From positions 249,549 through 313,548 of the forward strand of contig JAAHFU020000006.1 in NCBI GenBank assembly GCA_010672825.2: 64,000 nucleotides of DNA, in the 5' to 3' direction. The stretch comes from Leptolyngbya sp. SIO1E4. Lineage in GTDB: Bacteria; Cyanobacteriota; Cyanobacteriia; Phormidesmidales; Phormidesmidaceae. Both the position numbers and the translations under genes were made by a program. This document shows, piece after piece, positions 52,820 through 62,778 of the stretch; the first letter of the stretch is position 1; each line of letters begins with the position of its first letter. The notes under the pieces are model-generated. The model saw only the letters and a list, made by a program, of their open reading frames with translations. It made no database searches and was not told where the DNA came from.

Positions 52820-55222
52820 CTAAGGATTGATTGACCACGAGCGTACGTCTCCTAACGTCACTGGAACAGTATCTTTCACATCAATTGTGAAGCGGAATAC
52901 CTTCTTTGCTCGATGGCTGTTTTCCGGATCGGAAAATGTCAATGTCATATCCCAGCAATCACTATGAATGCGGCAGAAGGGGCTTTTTTCAATTTTAATG
53001 GTGTCAAGCTGCATCCCGAGAGCAATCGCTTCTGCAAAAGTAGATGCGGCCTGAAACGCATTCGTTGCAGCAAAGTTAAGGGCACGTTCCCGAGCTAGTT
53101 GTCCTAAATTTCCCAGTTCAAAATAGATGCGCTGCAAAAAACTGTTTAACGAACGCTGCATCACTACGTCGGTAGCGGCGGGAATGAGATCGCCAACCGT
53201 TGCCAAGGCCGAACGGACTAAATCATTGACCTGCCAACCATACATTCCTCGCGAGTTCTCAATTTCGACCACAGGCAGAACTTGTCCCGAAAGCAGTTCT
53301 ACCGTTTTCTTTTGCAAGTGCCCCGGTATACTCACTCGCTCAATGTAATCTTCGCTGTTTTCCCCTTGCACCTGTCCTGCTAGCATTTGGATTAGCGTCT
53401 CGTAGATATCACTGGCAAAAGCACGCTTGGGCTCAACCACATAGATAGGCTTTGAGTCTAAGTTCAGTGTCCAGATGAGTGATTTTGCTGCCGTTGGGTT
53501 CTGCTCCAGATAGTGCACCATCTGGCGAGCATCATAGGGATTGGCCGGCACGACCGTGCCATCACTGTTAACAGCTGGCATCTTTTGTTTAAAAGTGTCC
53601 CGTCGTGCTTCAGTGCCAAAGTCATAGCCGATGGTTCCCAAGGCATACACTTTGTTGGAGACGGCGCTGGGCGTCACAGTCGTGGAAGAAAGGGTCGTCG
53701 CTGGCGAGGAGACGGGAGCAGAGGCGACAGCAGGGGGAACAGTGGGAAGAGAAACCGGTTGTGGAACGGGAGATGCCGTCGTTAGGCTGGGCACCGGTTC
53801 TAGGTTGGGCGTTGCTTTGAGGGGTGGTGTTGAGGTATGGATCGGTGTCGATTCACCCAGGCCGAGGGCCACGAGATTGGCAGTGGGCAGCACCCTGTTT
53901 GGCTGCATGACAGGAGCCGGTTTAACCCCAGGCAAAGATTGGCCAGTCAGGCAATGATAAGCACCCGCGAGATTTAACCGACCCGCCAAACACCGCTCGG
54001 GTTCTTCAACTACCTCAGGGTTGCAAGGAAGGGCACTATTCAGCCAAGCCAGCCGCACGGCTTCCGCGTTTGGTTGCTCGCCTCGTTGTAGTTGCAAACT
54101 CATGAATAATGCGGAAAGGCCAGTCATCAAAGGAGCCGCTAAACTGGTACCTTCTTGGCGAGTCGGTTCATCAGTACCGGGATGAGCAGCTGCGATGTTT
54201 TCGCCCGGAGCGAGAATGCCTTGCTGTTGATACTGCCCCCCCCAATTGCTATAGCTGGCAGGTCGTCCATCATCTTTCATCATGCCGACGGATAGAACCT
54301 TCGGCAGTACGGCAGGAACGCAAAAGCATTCCCCTTTGTCATTGCCTGCCGGAGCCACGATGAGGATATTGTTTTCCTGGCATTGCTGGACGGCTTTCTG
54401 AATCATTTCGTGGGCAAACCCGGTTTGGGTAGGGTGGCAAGCTGCACAGTGAATGATATGAACCCCCAGGTCTCGGGCCAGGTTAAAGGCATGGGCCAGA
54501 TTCAGGGGGGACAGGGCTTCACCGGTGGTTGCCGTCTCAAACAGGGGGATGTTGATGGCGGTGCAATCGGGAGCCACCCCTTCTACGGGAGAGCCCGGTT
54601 GCCCAAACATCGTGCCAAAGATGCCAGTTGCATGGAAAATGCCATTTAAACGGGCTTGCACTGATTCAGGAATGGCTTCTACCCGCTCTTTTATCTCTAC
54701 TTCTAAGGCTTCAATGGCAGCAGTATGGTCAGTGTTTTTGGGGGGGGTGGGCTGTGGCGATGATAATTGCTTGGCGTCCCTTAATTGGCGATAGTGCTCC
54801 TGTAAAGGGGCATCCGTATCTTCTAGCAAAGCATTGAAAATGTTTTTCAGTGGGCAAGTCGTGGGCTCTATTTCAGAGGGTGTCACCTGAGAACTTGATG
54901 ACGAGGGTGACTCATCGTTGCTATCGGTTGAAGACGGGGGTGTCATCTCCACATCTTGCTTTTTGCTCTCCTTCATCGCTTTTTTCAGGGCTTTCCGTTG
55001 CTCCATCAGCGCCCTGATTTTGAGTTCCTGCTGAATATAGATGGGGTCAATGGGCTCTAGTTCTTCTTGCCAGTAAGGTTTGACTCGGCTGAGATTAGCC
55101 CCTTTGAAGCAGGCGCGCTCAAAATCGGCAGGCCCATCTAAAATCGCAATTTTGATGCGAGGATCCCCCAATGTGAGGGCTTGGAGGGCAGCAAAGCCAG
55201 GAATAGCAGCAAAGTCAGGCAT
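52820..55222 (-). CDS. PatG-like cyanobactin maturation protease (subtilisin family)
   Basis: 800 residues. The S8 subtilisin domain (about 1-440) has Asp in IAILDGPADF, His in FHATGIFGTMFGQPGSPVEG, oxyanion Asn in IVAPAGNDKG and Ser in QEGTSLAAPLMTG. The typical His motif HxTH reads HATG here. A long insert (about 60-190, Ser/Lys/Glu-rich) lies between Asp and His. A Pro/Thr/Ser linker follows and then the PatG-type C-terminal domain (NKVYALGTIGYDFGTEARRD...). In cyanobactin pathways PatG cuts the precursor after the core and joins it N-to-C. PatG of patellamide also contains an oxidase; here that role is a separate gene. Confidence 0.85.
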   Translation of the reverse strand: MPDFAAIPGFAALQALTLGDPRIKIAILDGPADFERACFKGANLSRVKPYWQEELEPIDPIYIQQELKIRALMEQRKALKKAMKESKKQDVEMTPPSSTDSNDESPSSSSSQVTPSEIEPTTCPLKNIFNALLEDTDAPLQEHYRQLRDAKQLSSPQPTPPKNTDHTAAIEALEVEIKERVEAIPESVQARLNGIFHATGIFGTMFGQPGSPVEGVAPDCTAINIPLFETATTGEALSPLNLAHAFNLARDLGVHIIHCAACHPTQTGFAHEMIQKAVQQCQENNILIVAPAGNDKGECFCVPAVLPKVLSVGMMKDDGRPASYSNWGGQYQQQGILAPGENIAAAHPGTDEPTRQEGTSLAAPLMTGLSALFMSLQLQRGEQPNAEAVRLAWLNSALPCNPEVVEEPERCLAGRLNLAGAYHCLTGQSLPGVKPAPVMQPNRVLPTANLVALGLGESTPIHTSTPPLKATPNLEPVPSLTTASPVPQPVSLPTVPPAVASAPVSSPATTLSSTTVTPSAVSNKVYALGTIGYDFGTEARRDTFKQKMPAVNSDGTVVPANPYDARQMVHYLEQNPTAAKSLIWTLNLDSKPIYVVEPKRAFASDIYETLIQMLAGQVQGENSEDYIERVSIPGHLQKKTVELLSGQVLPVVEIENSRGMYGWQVNDLVRSALATVGDLIPAATDVVMQRSLNSFLQRIYFELGNLGQLARERALNFAATNAFQAASTFAEAIALGMQLDTIKIEKSPFCRIHSDCWDMTLTFSDPENSHRAKKVFRFTIDVKDTVPVTLGDVRSWSINP

Positions 55223-55301
55223 GGGCGCTTTCGGTTAAATGAGCGATGAATGGCGTTATCAGAAAGGTAGAAGCTTTTAAGTCGTTGCTTAACAGCGGAA
55301 T

Positions 55302-55380
55302 GATTTGGCCCCCCTGGTTCCCCAATTCTGGGGGGAATGATTGCTTGAAGGTCCCCAAATTTGGGGGATTTAGGGGGCTA
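55302..55380. repeat. Palindromic CCCCAAATTTGGGG-type repeat
   Basis: The stretch has two hairpins, CCCCAATTCTGGGG and TCCCCAAATTTGGGGGA, the latter followed by TTTAGGGGG. Such elements are common interspersed repeats of cyanobacteria. It lies in the 210-bp gap between the protease and oxidase genes and might terminate or pause transcription. No other feature is visible in that gap. Confidence 0.6.
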
Positions 55381-55432
55381 TACAGAATGTGTTGGGTTAA
55401 CCAATTCATCTCTAGATTCAGTAACGCTGCTT

Positions 55433-56857
55433 TTAAGTGAGTTCGTGATGATGTCGTTTTAATGAACCGAGACTAAACTCTCCAACCGAGGATTCTTCAA
55501 CCTCATTCAGGGCGGCCACTTTACAAAATTGCTCGGAATTCCCTGACCCGATCGCACAGGGAGCTAACTGCATGGCAGTGGCCACTAAATAAAAGGTCTG
55601 ATATAACACACCAATATGTTTCAAAATTAAACCGTATCCAAAACTGGGGTATTTCCAGAACAAGCGGCCAAATCGGGCTGTAATGATCAAAAGCACCTGG
55701 GGAATATCTTGTTGTCCAGTAGCTTTCCAAGCATCGTAAAGCAAGGTTTCTACTGCCGACTGCTCATCCACCAGCTGATGTAATGTGTGGGAGAGGGGTT
55801 GATAATGATAGAGACCTGCTGCTAAGCCTTGGCACTGATTAACGACGGGATAAATTTCCAATTCGTATAAGGCACCCCCACAGGGATAGGGACGCTGAGT
55901 GAATTCGCCAATATTGAGCCAATCCTCTTCCAGCGTCTGGACTTCTTTTACCCTGACGCAGCGATACAAGAACTCTCCCAGTTGATGCACTGAAATTGGC
56001 TGATCATCATAGTCTCGCAAGGACTGACGAGTCTCGATCGCCTGGGTTAATGACATATCGTTGGCTATCAGGTCAGTCAGGTCAGGCTTCACTAACGAAA
56101 TCACCTGATCACTCATCGGGGGTTTGAGAATGGGATAGCGATCGCGATCTTCAAAGAAAGGCAATTCTGCTTGATGTGAATCGTCTAATCGTTGCAAGCG
56201 AGTTTGATGATGAAACAGCAGGCTATGAAATTCCCATTGAGTCAACGCTTTCGGTTCGGGTTCAACGGTTGCCATGCCAGTGGCGATTAATAACTGAATA
56301 AAGCGTTGAGTGGTTTCTAGACCAATCAGCGCCTCTGCAATCTCTTCTACGGTCAGAGATGCATTGGGGGTCGCCAACTTTGCCACCATCGCAGCAGCCC
56401 GCCAATCCCACAAAATAATCTTGGCTTTGGATAGGGGAGACTCCAGAACAAATTGCTGATCGTCCTGATGCAAAAAAGCAAAGCGAGAAAGTTTTGGCGA
56501 TTGCCACTGCCCATTGCCACTGCCATCGGCACTACTATCTGCGAAGTGATAAGGCTCGGCAATGGGGATAGCGGTTGCCAAGGGAAGAACTGAGTAGCAA
56601 ATCCAGCCGAGACGAACCAGTTTTTGTAACTCAGGTTCAAAGGTGAGGCCTGCTTCAGGCCCATCCAGTTCCACAATCTTGGCTACCAATTGGGGCAGGG
56701 TGAGGGCCGAATATTTCAGGTCTTCCAAGGCCGCTTTTAAGCCCGGTTGAGGATGCTCCAACGTCAGGGCATGGTGGGGCGATCGCAGGGAAATCTGCTC
56801 AGCTTCCACCTCAAGGGCGACATCAGATCGGAAGGATAGGGTGAAGCAATCAGCCAT
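55433..56857 (-). CDS. SagB/ThcOx-type azoline oxidase
   Basis: 474 residues. A helical N-terminal region of about 240 residues is followed by the nitroreductase-like FMN domain: TRQSLRDYDDQPISVHQLGE, RPYPCGGALYELEIYPVV and LILKHIGVLYQTFYLVATAM, then LAPCAIGSGNSEQF. This is the SagB/ThcOx family that oxidises thiazolines to thiazoles in TOMM and cyanobactin peptides; in patellamide genes the domain is fused to PatG. The gene is directly downstream of the heterocyclase gene (1 bp gap), so it is in the same operon. Expected substrate: the Cys-rich precursors at 62.8-64 kb. Confidence 0.88.
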   Translation of the reverse strand: MADCFTLSFRSDVALEVEAEQISLRSPHHALTLEHPQPGLKAALEDLKYSALTLPQLVAKIVELDGPEAGLTFEPELQKLVRLGWICYSVLPLATAIPIAEPYHFADSSADGSGNGQWQSPKLSRFAFLHQDDQQFVLESPLSKAKIILWDWRAAAMVAKLATPNASLTVEEIAEALIGLETTQRFIQLLIATGMATVEPEPKALTQWEFHSLLFHHQTRLQRLDDSHQAELPFFEDRDRYPILKPPMSDQVISLVKPDLTDLIANDMSLTQAIETRQSLRDYDDQPISVHQLGEFLYRCVRVKEVQTLEEDWLNIGEFTQRPYPCGGALYELEIYPVVNQCQGLAAGLYHYQPLSHTLHQLVDEQSAVETLLYDAWKATGQQDIPQVLLIITARFGRLFWKYPSFGYGLILKHIGVLYQTFYLVATAMQLAPCAIGSGNSEQFCKVAALNEVEESSVGEFSLGSLKRHHHELT

Positions 56858-56858
56858 C

Positions 56859-59174
56859 TTAAAACACCATGGGCATGGAATTCATCTGCTCTTCTGCCAG
56901 TGGTGCCGACTGCCAACCCAGTTTCACCGGCACATCGTATAGGCGTCCGGCCCCAAACCGCGACCAGAAATGGCGGAGTCCCGGCACCATGACTTTGACG
57001 ACGGGTAAGCCAATGTCAGGACGCGTCTGGTTCAAAACCAGCATCTCTAGTCCTGCTTGTTTGACGACTGCCGCACACTGCAAGACATCTTGATAAATGT
57101 CATCACTCCACTGCTGGGGATAGTCAGTGTATTGTTTGACCGGAAGTTGCGGATCAGGAGCCAGATAGGGTTGATTGGCGATAGTCGCCTGGGTAAACCA
57201 GTAGCTCAGGGCTGAGTCCGCCTCAGTGGGAGGATGTTTTTCGGGGAGGTGACCTCCCATTTGGTTCACTTCTGTGACCGCTCGTGAGACGGCAATTTTA
57301 GGGTCGAAGTGTGCTCCATATCCAGCAACGATGTATTCCTGCTGGCTACCGGTATACCGAGAAACGGCAGCAAAGGCTGGAATGTTCAAGTCCGTCGTTA
57401 AGTCTAAGACCCACAATTCTCGTTGCTGCGTTTGATACCAGGTTTGCAAATCCAGTAAATAAGGGTCGTTGAAACTGGCTAAATCGATCCCTGGACGCGG
57501 TAAGCGGTTGTACCACCAGAGGGCGACACTATCCCGTTCCGCCAATTCTAAAAAGCCCTGAAGAATGGCATCCTCTAGGGTTCCACCAGCGGCATTACCG
57601 TTGGAGTCGGCTGAACAGAAGCGATGGGTTTTGGGCAGTTTGTAGTTGTAATAACAAAAGGCCGTGGGGAGATATTTGTGTCTTTTTTCGGTGAGTGACC
57701 AAACCGGGGTCCAATCAATGGTTTGAGTTTCGTCAAAGGGTTGAGCAATCCAATCATGATCGACCATTATTGCTTGGTTCAGCTGCTCGCGATTTTGATA
57801 TTGCCGCTCACTAAATAGCAAACATTGATAGGGATGAATAGCTTGCTCACCCAGCTCTTTAAAGGTGGCGCTGACTTTGGGTTCGTCCCCCTGATAGATA
57901 CCTGAATAGCGTTCGATCGCTTCACAGAAGCCACTAGCTTTCGACTGGCGATCAGTTTTGCCCTTGCCCCCACTTTTGTGCCGCAGCGATCGCCGTAGTT
58001 GATTCAGGCTGGTCGCCGATCCAAAGGCATGAACTGCACTGTAGGTATGCACAAAAGAATTGTCAGGATCGGACGATCTCACCAGACTACTCACCACACC
58101 CGTAATCGGGCTAATCAAATGCTCGTGACGGCTGACGATTTGCTCCGGGGTAAAGGCTCGATGTCCACCATCTTGAGTGAACAACTTTTTGCGGCTGGTA
58201 AGGGCCAGCGGTTGGTTCACTTGTTGATGAACCAAGTCAGCATCGCCACAGGTAGGACATTGTGGACGATGGGGCAACTGATGAGTCTTTAACGTCAGGG
58301 TTGCCTGATCCAGCGTGATTAAGGTTCCAGCTAACGTCTGGATCGATGAGTCTGGAATGCTCCGCTTCACTAGCCACTTGGCGATCTCAGTCGTCGTGAG
58401 CCCTATGGCTGTCTGCACCATTGCCGGAAACCCAGCAAACGCGACAGGTAAACAGGCCTGATGATCGCTGGCGTTCCCGAGCTGCCCCAGCTGGCCTTTT
58501 TGCCGCAACACCGATGATTCCACTTCATGATTGCCCCACAAGCGCTGCGCCAGACAGGCCCAGCACCCGGTTTGACCGGGATGAAAGATGGGGCCTAACC
58601 ACAGCACATTCCCCATGGGCTTGCCCAGCAGCCAAGGTTGCTGGGCATTCAAAGCTTTTTGATTAATCTGTCTCAGCTCCGGCTGCAGATAATCATCTGT
58701 GAGCACGACGAGTAAAGAATTCTCTCCGTCTGCTTCACCGATTAATTCCTCTGGCTGTCGCTGCTGCACTGAAATACCGATCGCCTGGAGAGAATTCAGC
58801 AAGGGTTGAGGATTTGTCGCCCCGATCGCCGTCACCGTTACCTGACTCTGCGACAAGTGCTCTGCCACTTGTTGAGGCTCAACCCCTAATCCACTCCAAA
58901 AAGCCGCCATCTCTGGGGTGAGTTCATGGGCCGCATCTGTAAGATAGCCCTTGTCCTGTAGGCGATCGAGCACATAATCTAAATGCTCTGGTGGCACTTG
59001 CCCATCTAGTTTTTGGATTAACGCTTCACGGGTATGCTGCCCATTCAGTAGGGGCAGAATTTGACAATACAGCCCCCCAGTGAGTGCTTGGGTGGAATAT
59101 TCACTCAACAGATAGACGTGCTTGGGCTCAATAATTTCCAGGCGGAAATGGGGCTTGATTTGGGGTTTTTTCAT
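56859..59174 (-). CDS. PatD-like heterocyclase (E1-like + YcaO)
   Basis: 771 residues, the usual size of PatD/TruD. Residues about 1-330 are an E1-like, leader-binding part with a Zn site from GCWACLAQRLW and HRPQCPTCGDADL. The YcaO domain spans about 380-770: ATP-binding Glu residues in SKASGFCEAIERYSG, then GNAAGGTLEDAILQGFLELA and ERDSVALWWYNR. The C-terminus ends MNSMPMVF, not the Pro-x-Pro-x-Pro seen in many YcaO cyclases, so that end is unusual. It would convert Cys (and Ser/Thr) in the precursor core to azolines. It starts 58 bp after the LamG gene stop and 1 bp before the oxidase gene. Confidence 0.88.
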   Translation of the reverse strand: MKKPQIKPHFRLEIIEPKHVYLLSEYSTQALTGGLYCQILPLLNGQHTREALIQKLDGQVPPEHLDYVLDRLQDKGYLTDAAHELTPEMAAFWSGLGVEPQQVAEHLSQSQVTVTAIGATNPQPLLNSLQAIGISVQQRQPEELIGEADGENSLLVVLTDDYLQPELRQINQKALNAQQPWLLGKPMGNVLWLGPIFHPGQTGCWACLAQRLWGNHEVESSVLRQKGQLGQLGNASDHQACLPVAFAGFPAMVQTAIGLTTTEIAKWLVKRSIPDSSIQTLAGTLITLDQATLTLKTHQLPHRPQCPTCGDADLVHQQVNQPLALTSRKKLFTQDGGHRAFTPEQIVSRHEHLISPITGVVSSLVRSSDPDNSFVHTYSAVHAFGSATSLNQLRRSLRHKSGGKGKTDRQSKASGFCEAIERYSGIYQGDEPKVSATFKELGEQAIHPYQCLLFSERQYQNREQLNQAIMVDHDWIAQPFDETQTIDWTPVWSLTEKRHKYLPTAFCYYNYKLPKTHRFCSADSNGNAAGGTLEDAILQGFLELAERDSVALWWYNRLPRPGIDLASFNDPYLLDLQTWYQTQQRELWVLDLTTDLNIPAFAAVSRYTGSQQEYIVAGYGAHFDPKIAVSRAVTEVNQMGGHLPEKHPPTEADSALSYWFTQATIANQPYLAPDPQLPVKQYTDYPQQWSDDIYQDVLQCAAVVKQAGLEMLVLNQTRPDIGLPVVKVMVPGLRHFWSRFGAGRLYDVPVKLGWQSAPLAEEQMNSMPMVF

Positions 59175-59232
59175 ACCTTCATTCAGATAGACTGAGGTGC
59201 TGATGGCAGGAAGAAGAGCATTTAAAGAGAAC

Positions 59233-62200
59233 TTATCGCCAGATCCGACCCCGCAGGAAAGGTGGATCGGCTTCTGTCTTTGCTTTGTGTTGTTTTGCCA
59301 TTTCTCTATACCAGTAGCCGTAATCTTCCAATCCGGTTGATCGGGTCAAGCGCTCCTGGGGTTCGAGCTTCAATTTGAGGGGAATGTCTACTTCCTCACG
59401 GGTGATCTCACCCATCAGGTTTCCAGGTACCCGGTAGGTTGTTTTATCAACAATCTTGTTGCCAACGCTCCCATTCAATGGCCAGTAGCGGATCAACCCT
59501 AGTTCTCGGCCGGTGAGGCGGTAGAACATATTGGCTTTGATTTCTGCCAGCGATCGCGCCAATCGCCAAACCCGTACCTCAGTTAAATAGCCCTTAAACT
59601 TCGCATCAGGTAGGTTTGGATGGCCCCCCAGGTAGGTGCTGCCTCCCGAGGCGATCACGGAAATCGCCACTTGGCTGTCATTTTGTTCACCACTGAGATA
59701 AAGCTTTGTGCCCCCCGGCTGAGAACCACTGCGCACCACCACCACGTGATACCACTTGCTCGCCGACAACCCAGCATTGCTTGAAACAATGGGGTCGGTC
59801 GCAGCACTCGCCCGAAATTTGAGGTTGCCCCCTTCCAAGTAGAACAGAGCTTCCCCATCCGCCAAAAGCACTTGCTGTCCAGTGAGACTGCTAGGACACA
59901 CCCAAGCTTCCAAGGTGAATCGTCCATGGGGCGGCAGGGCACCACTGCCAACAGCAATTCCCTGATGATTTTGTCCCAGCTTTAAGACCGATTGGCGACT
60001 TTCGAGGATAGAGAGCGGTGCGGGAGAGGTTGTGATTGGCGTCACTGGTGTAGGTTGCAGTGGCATAGGGCTTGGTGGACTAACGGAAACAGAGGCGATC
60101 GAAAGGCCAGTGGTAGATATCCAAATGGCCCCCTTCATGGTTCCGTGGTGGGTATTGCCCACTCTATTCAAAATGGTGTTGCTTGAACCTTGTTGCATTG
60201 GGTAGTAGCTAACTAATCCAGCTTCAGTTCCCGTCAGCGCCCGGTTCATAGACTGTTGAACTTCGGCTTGGGAACGGGCGTAATTCCAAAACTGAACTTC
60301 CGCCAACATTCCTTGATAGTGATAAGAACCAGCTGTGTAGCAGCCGAATTGGGCTCTTATAGCCTTGGGGATGGGGAGTGTCTTGCCCGATACACTGTGC
60401 CACAATGCGCCATTCAAATAGAGCTTCATCTCGCCAGTTGCGCAGTTTTTAGTAAACGCCCAATGGGACCATTTACCTTTAAACTCAGCTGGATTACTCT
60501 GCTTGTTCAGTCGGTCGTAGGTACCGTTACTGCAGCCACAATCAAAATAAATACAGCCATCCCCCCAAGGTAAATGGATGTTTAGCAGGCGCGTCCCTGT
60601 GGCATCAAAGGCGGCAACTATTGAATTATTCTTGGGCAAGGTCCCTCCACCATAAGCCCAAAAACTACAGGTAATGCCATTACCAGAAGGGATGCTTGCC
60701 GGTGGCAATTCAGCATAATCATCCACTCCATCAAACTGTAAAACCCATCTCGAAGTAGACGTTGGTGCGTTAGGTTGTGTTGTCATGGTTGGTGGACTCG
60801 TGATATCTGGTGGACTCGTGGCGTCTGGTGAAGTCGTAGTCTCTGGAGACGTCGTAGCTTCTGATGGGCTTGCGGTCTCTGGAGCAGTGATCGCTTCTGA
60901 TGGATTCGTAATGTCTGGAGACGTTGTGGTATCCGGCTGACGAGCGGTCCCAGCCGCGATCGGCAAGCCAGACGAAGTTATCCAACTAGCACCAGAGATG
61001 ATGCCTTGCTTGGCATTCGCTGTCTGATCGTTTGTGATGTTGCCAACCCCTTCACTGATTGGGAAATAGGCAACGAGTCCTGGTTCATTACCGGTCAGGC
61101 GACGAGCCGGATCAGTCCGAATCTCAGCCTGAGTTCTGACTCGGTTCCAGATGCGAACCTCACTCAACTCACCTTTGAAATGACGGTTGCGGCTTCGATT
61201 CCGACCCAAAATGTAGTCCTTAAAGCATATGTTGAGGGATTTTTTCTGTTGTTTAGCAATATCACCATTCACGTAGGTGACCAAGGTCGAACCATCATAG
61301 GTGACTGCTAAGTGCAGCCATTCTTCACGAACCTCAGTCAATAGCAGCTTGAGCTTGTTATGGAGAAATCGATAAGAGCCATTCGATATGTCCAGTTGAA
61401 AAGAGCCACCAGGAGTGCCACCATCCCAACTATTAAAGAAAGCACTGAAATTTTTCTGAGCAGTGGTTGCAGCCTTTATCCACAGTTCAATTGAAAAAGT
61501 TGAGGTCTCCCAATTTTCAATCGCGACAGCAACATAATCATCTTGGCCATCAAATGATAGCGCTACAGAGGTGGTTGCTTCGTTGCGTTCCTGCAGAGAC
61601 ATGTATGGCAAGGGCCGTTGGACTTGTTGCCAAGTAGCCCCCGCGATCGCCCCCTGACTCCGATTGGCAGTTTTGTCCTGAATGGCTTTGCCTATACCTT
61701 CATTCAGGGGCCAATAGCCAACTAAGCCTGTTTCGGTACCGCTTAGGCGGCGACCCATCGCCCCCTGAATCTCAGCTTGGGTGCGAGCAATTTCCCACAA
61801 TCGCACTTCAGCAATGCTGCCGTGAAAGGCATAGGCCTCGTTGTTATCCCGATACATCCCCAGCCGCAAATTGTTGTCGGGGACGTAATAAATGCTGGAA
61901 TCAACCAGGGTTTGAATCGCTTTTTCTACCCCACCCACATACACTCGCAAGTGCTGGCCATCATAAGTTGCAGCAACATGATGCCATTCTTTCAGGGGCA
62001 CAGTATTTGTACCGCTACTCAGGTACTCGATCTGGTGACGAGGCACTTTGACGCCAAAGTAGACACCACTATTTCCATCCAGTAATAGCCCGTACCCACT
62101 TTCAGTTGACCCTGTATCAAACACCTTAGAGATGATTCCGGCCCATTGTCGTTGGCTTTCGATCCAGACCCAAAGTTCCAGCGTGAGATGCTTCTGGACT

Positions 62201-62328
62201 TTAAAGTGCGGTTGCACCCCGAAATCAACACAATCATCCTGTCCATCAAAGGACAGAACCGACAAAAGAGAGGGGGAGTTGGAGGCGGGAGTATTCCCTG
62301 GTTGCTGGGATGAATTTGCTTGAGTCAT
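59233..62328 (-). CDS. Four-domain LamG-like (concanavalin-fold) protein
   Basis: 1031 residues with four laminin-G-like jelly-roll domains (about 25-220, 250-440, 520-730, 770-960). Each has the signature LSFDGQDDYVAV/DFG at its start, an EWHHVAATYDG or EWLHLAVTYDG strand, and AEVRLWNRVRTQAEI at its end, separated by Pro/Thr/Ser linkers. No signal peptide is visible, so secretion would need another route. Such domains bind glycans or proteins. It lies within the cyanobactin-type operon, but its role there is unclear: it could be an accessory, a carrier or a coincidental gene. The third domain has Cys residues, which the others mostly lack. Confidence 0.82.
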   Translation of the reverse strand: MTQANSSQQPGNTPASNSPSLLSVLSFDGQDDCVDFGVQPHFKVQKHLTLELWVWIESQRQWAGIISKVFDTGSTESGYGLLLDGNSGVYFGVKVPRHQIEYLSSGTNTVPLKEWHHVAATYDGQHLRVYVGGVEKAIQTLVDSSIYYVPDNNLRLGMYRDNNEAYAFHGSIAEVRLWEIARTQAEIQGAMGRRLSGTETGLVGYWPLNEGIGKAIQDKTANRSQGAIAGATWQQVQRPLPYMSLQERNEATTSVALSFDGQDDYVAVAIENWETSTFSIELWIKAATTAQKNFSAFFNSWDGGTPGGSFQLDISNGSYRFLHNKLKLLLTEVREEWLHLAVTYDGSTLVTYVNGDIAKQQKKSLNICFKDYILGRNRSRNRHFKGELSEVRIWNRVRTQAEIRTDPARRLTGNEPGLVAYFPISEGVGNITNDQTANAKQGIISGASWITSSGLPIAAGTARQPDTTTSPDITNPSEAITAPETASPSEATTSPETTTSPDATSPPDITSPPTMTTQPNAPTSTSRWVLQFDGVDDYAELPPASIPSGNGITCSFWAYGGGTLPKNNSIVAAFDATGTRLLNIHLPWGDGCIYFDCGCSNGTYDRLNKQSNPAEFKGKWSHWAFTKNCATGEMKLYLNGALWHSVSGKTLPIPKAIRAQFGCYTAGSYHYQGMLAEVQFWNYARSQAEVQQSMNRALTGTEAGLVSYYPMQQGSSNTILNRVGNTHHGTMKGAIWISTTGLSIASVSVSPPSPMPLQPTPVTPITTSPAPLSILESRQSVLKLGQNHQGIAVGSGALPPHGRFTLEAWVCPSSLTGQQVLLADGEALFYLEGGNLKFRASAATDPIVSSNAGLSASKWYHVVVVRSGSQPGGTKLYLSGEQNDSQVAISVIASGGSTYLGGHPNLPDAKFKGYLTEVRVWRLARSLAEIKANMFYRLTGRELGLIRYWPLNGSVGNKIVDKTTYRVPGNLMGEITREEVDIPLKLKLEPQERLTRSTGLEDYGYWYREMAKQHKAKTEADPPFLRGRIWR

Positions 62329-62433
62329 AGCGCCAATATTTGTATACGGATGAACCGCTGACGGAGTGAAAGCCTAGCCACGAGGCGCTCATGTTCCACT
62401 GAGGGCCAGCAGCGATCGGGGACTCAATTGAAC

Positions 62434-62649
62434 TTACAAAGCGAAAGCGGATGACCCCCAACCGGAACCTTTGAGCTGGTTGTAGGTGCGGTGTTGAAAA
62501 GCGGGCGGATCGTTATAGTTAGCCCCGTGCAGCAAGTCGATCCTGATGGAGACCAGCTCTTCAATGCTACCGTGAACGACATCCACGGTTTCATGGGGTT
62601 GGATCAGATCAGGACGCTTGACCGGCGGCGATTGTTTGGGAAGCCTCAT
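62434..62649 (-). CDS. 71-residue small protein, function unknown
   Basis: From ATG 62649 (AAGGAAAC about 8 bases upstream). It begins MRLPKQSPPVKRPDLIQPHE and ends with GSGWGSSAFAL. The middle contains HGSIEELVSIRIDLLHG, helical and acidic like a RiPP leader. No membrane segment. Its place between three precursor genes and the modification operon suggests another precursor or a small partner; the Gly/Ser/aromatic end would be the core. It lacks the PatE start (MDKKNLMPNQ) and the terminal AYDG-like signature, so that idea is tentative. Confidence 0.5.
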   Translation of the reverse strand: MRLPKQSPPVKRPDLIQPHETVDVVHGSIEELVSIRIDLLHGANYNDPPAFQHRTYNQLKGSGWGSSAFAL

Positions 62650-62778
62650 CGTTTCAGTTTCCTTTGAAGAGGTTGAGATAAATAATGAGGAAGTTAGCAG
62701 AAGAGGCAAGGATGATTAGCGCTTTCTTTACCTCTCCTGATCTCCTTCCTTACACAGAAAAGCGAATGACATCAGACC

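Noticed and set aside
55246..55440. Short ORFs on both strands between protease and oxidase genes
   Set aside because: They arise from the palindromic CCCCAAATTTGGGG repeat.
62329..62433. 71-codon ORF 62246-62461 as another precursor
   Set aside because: Overlaps the LamG start in another frame and shows no leader or core features.
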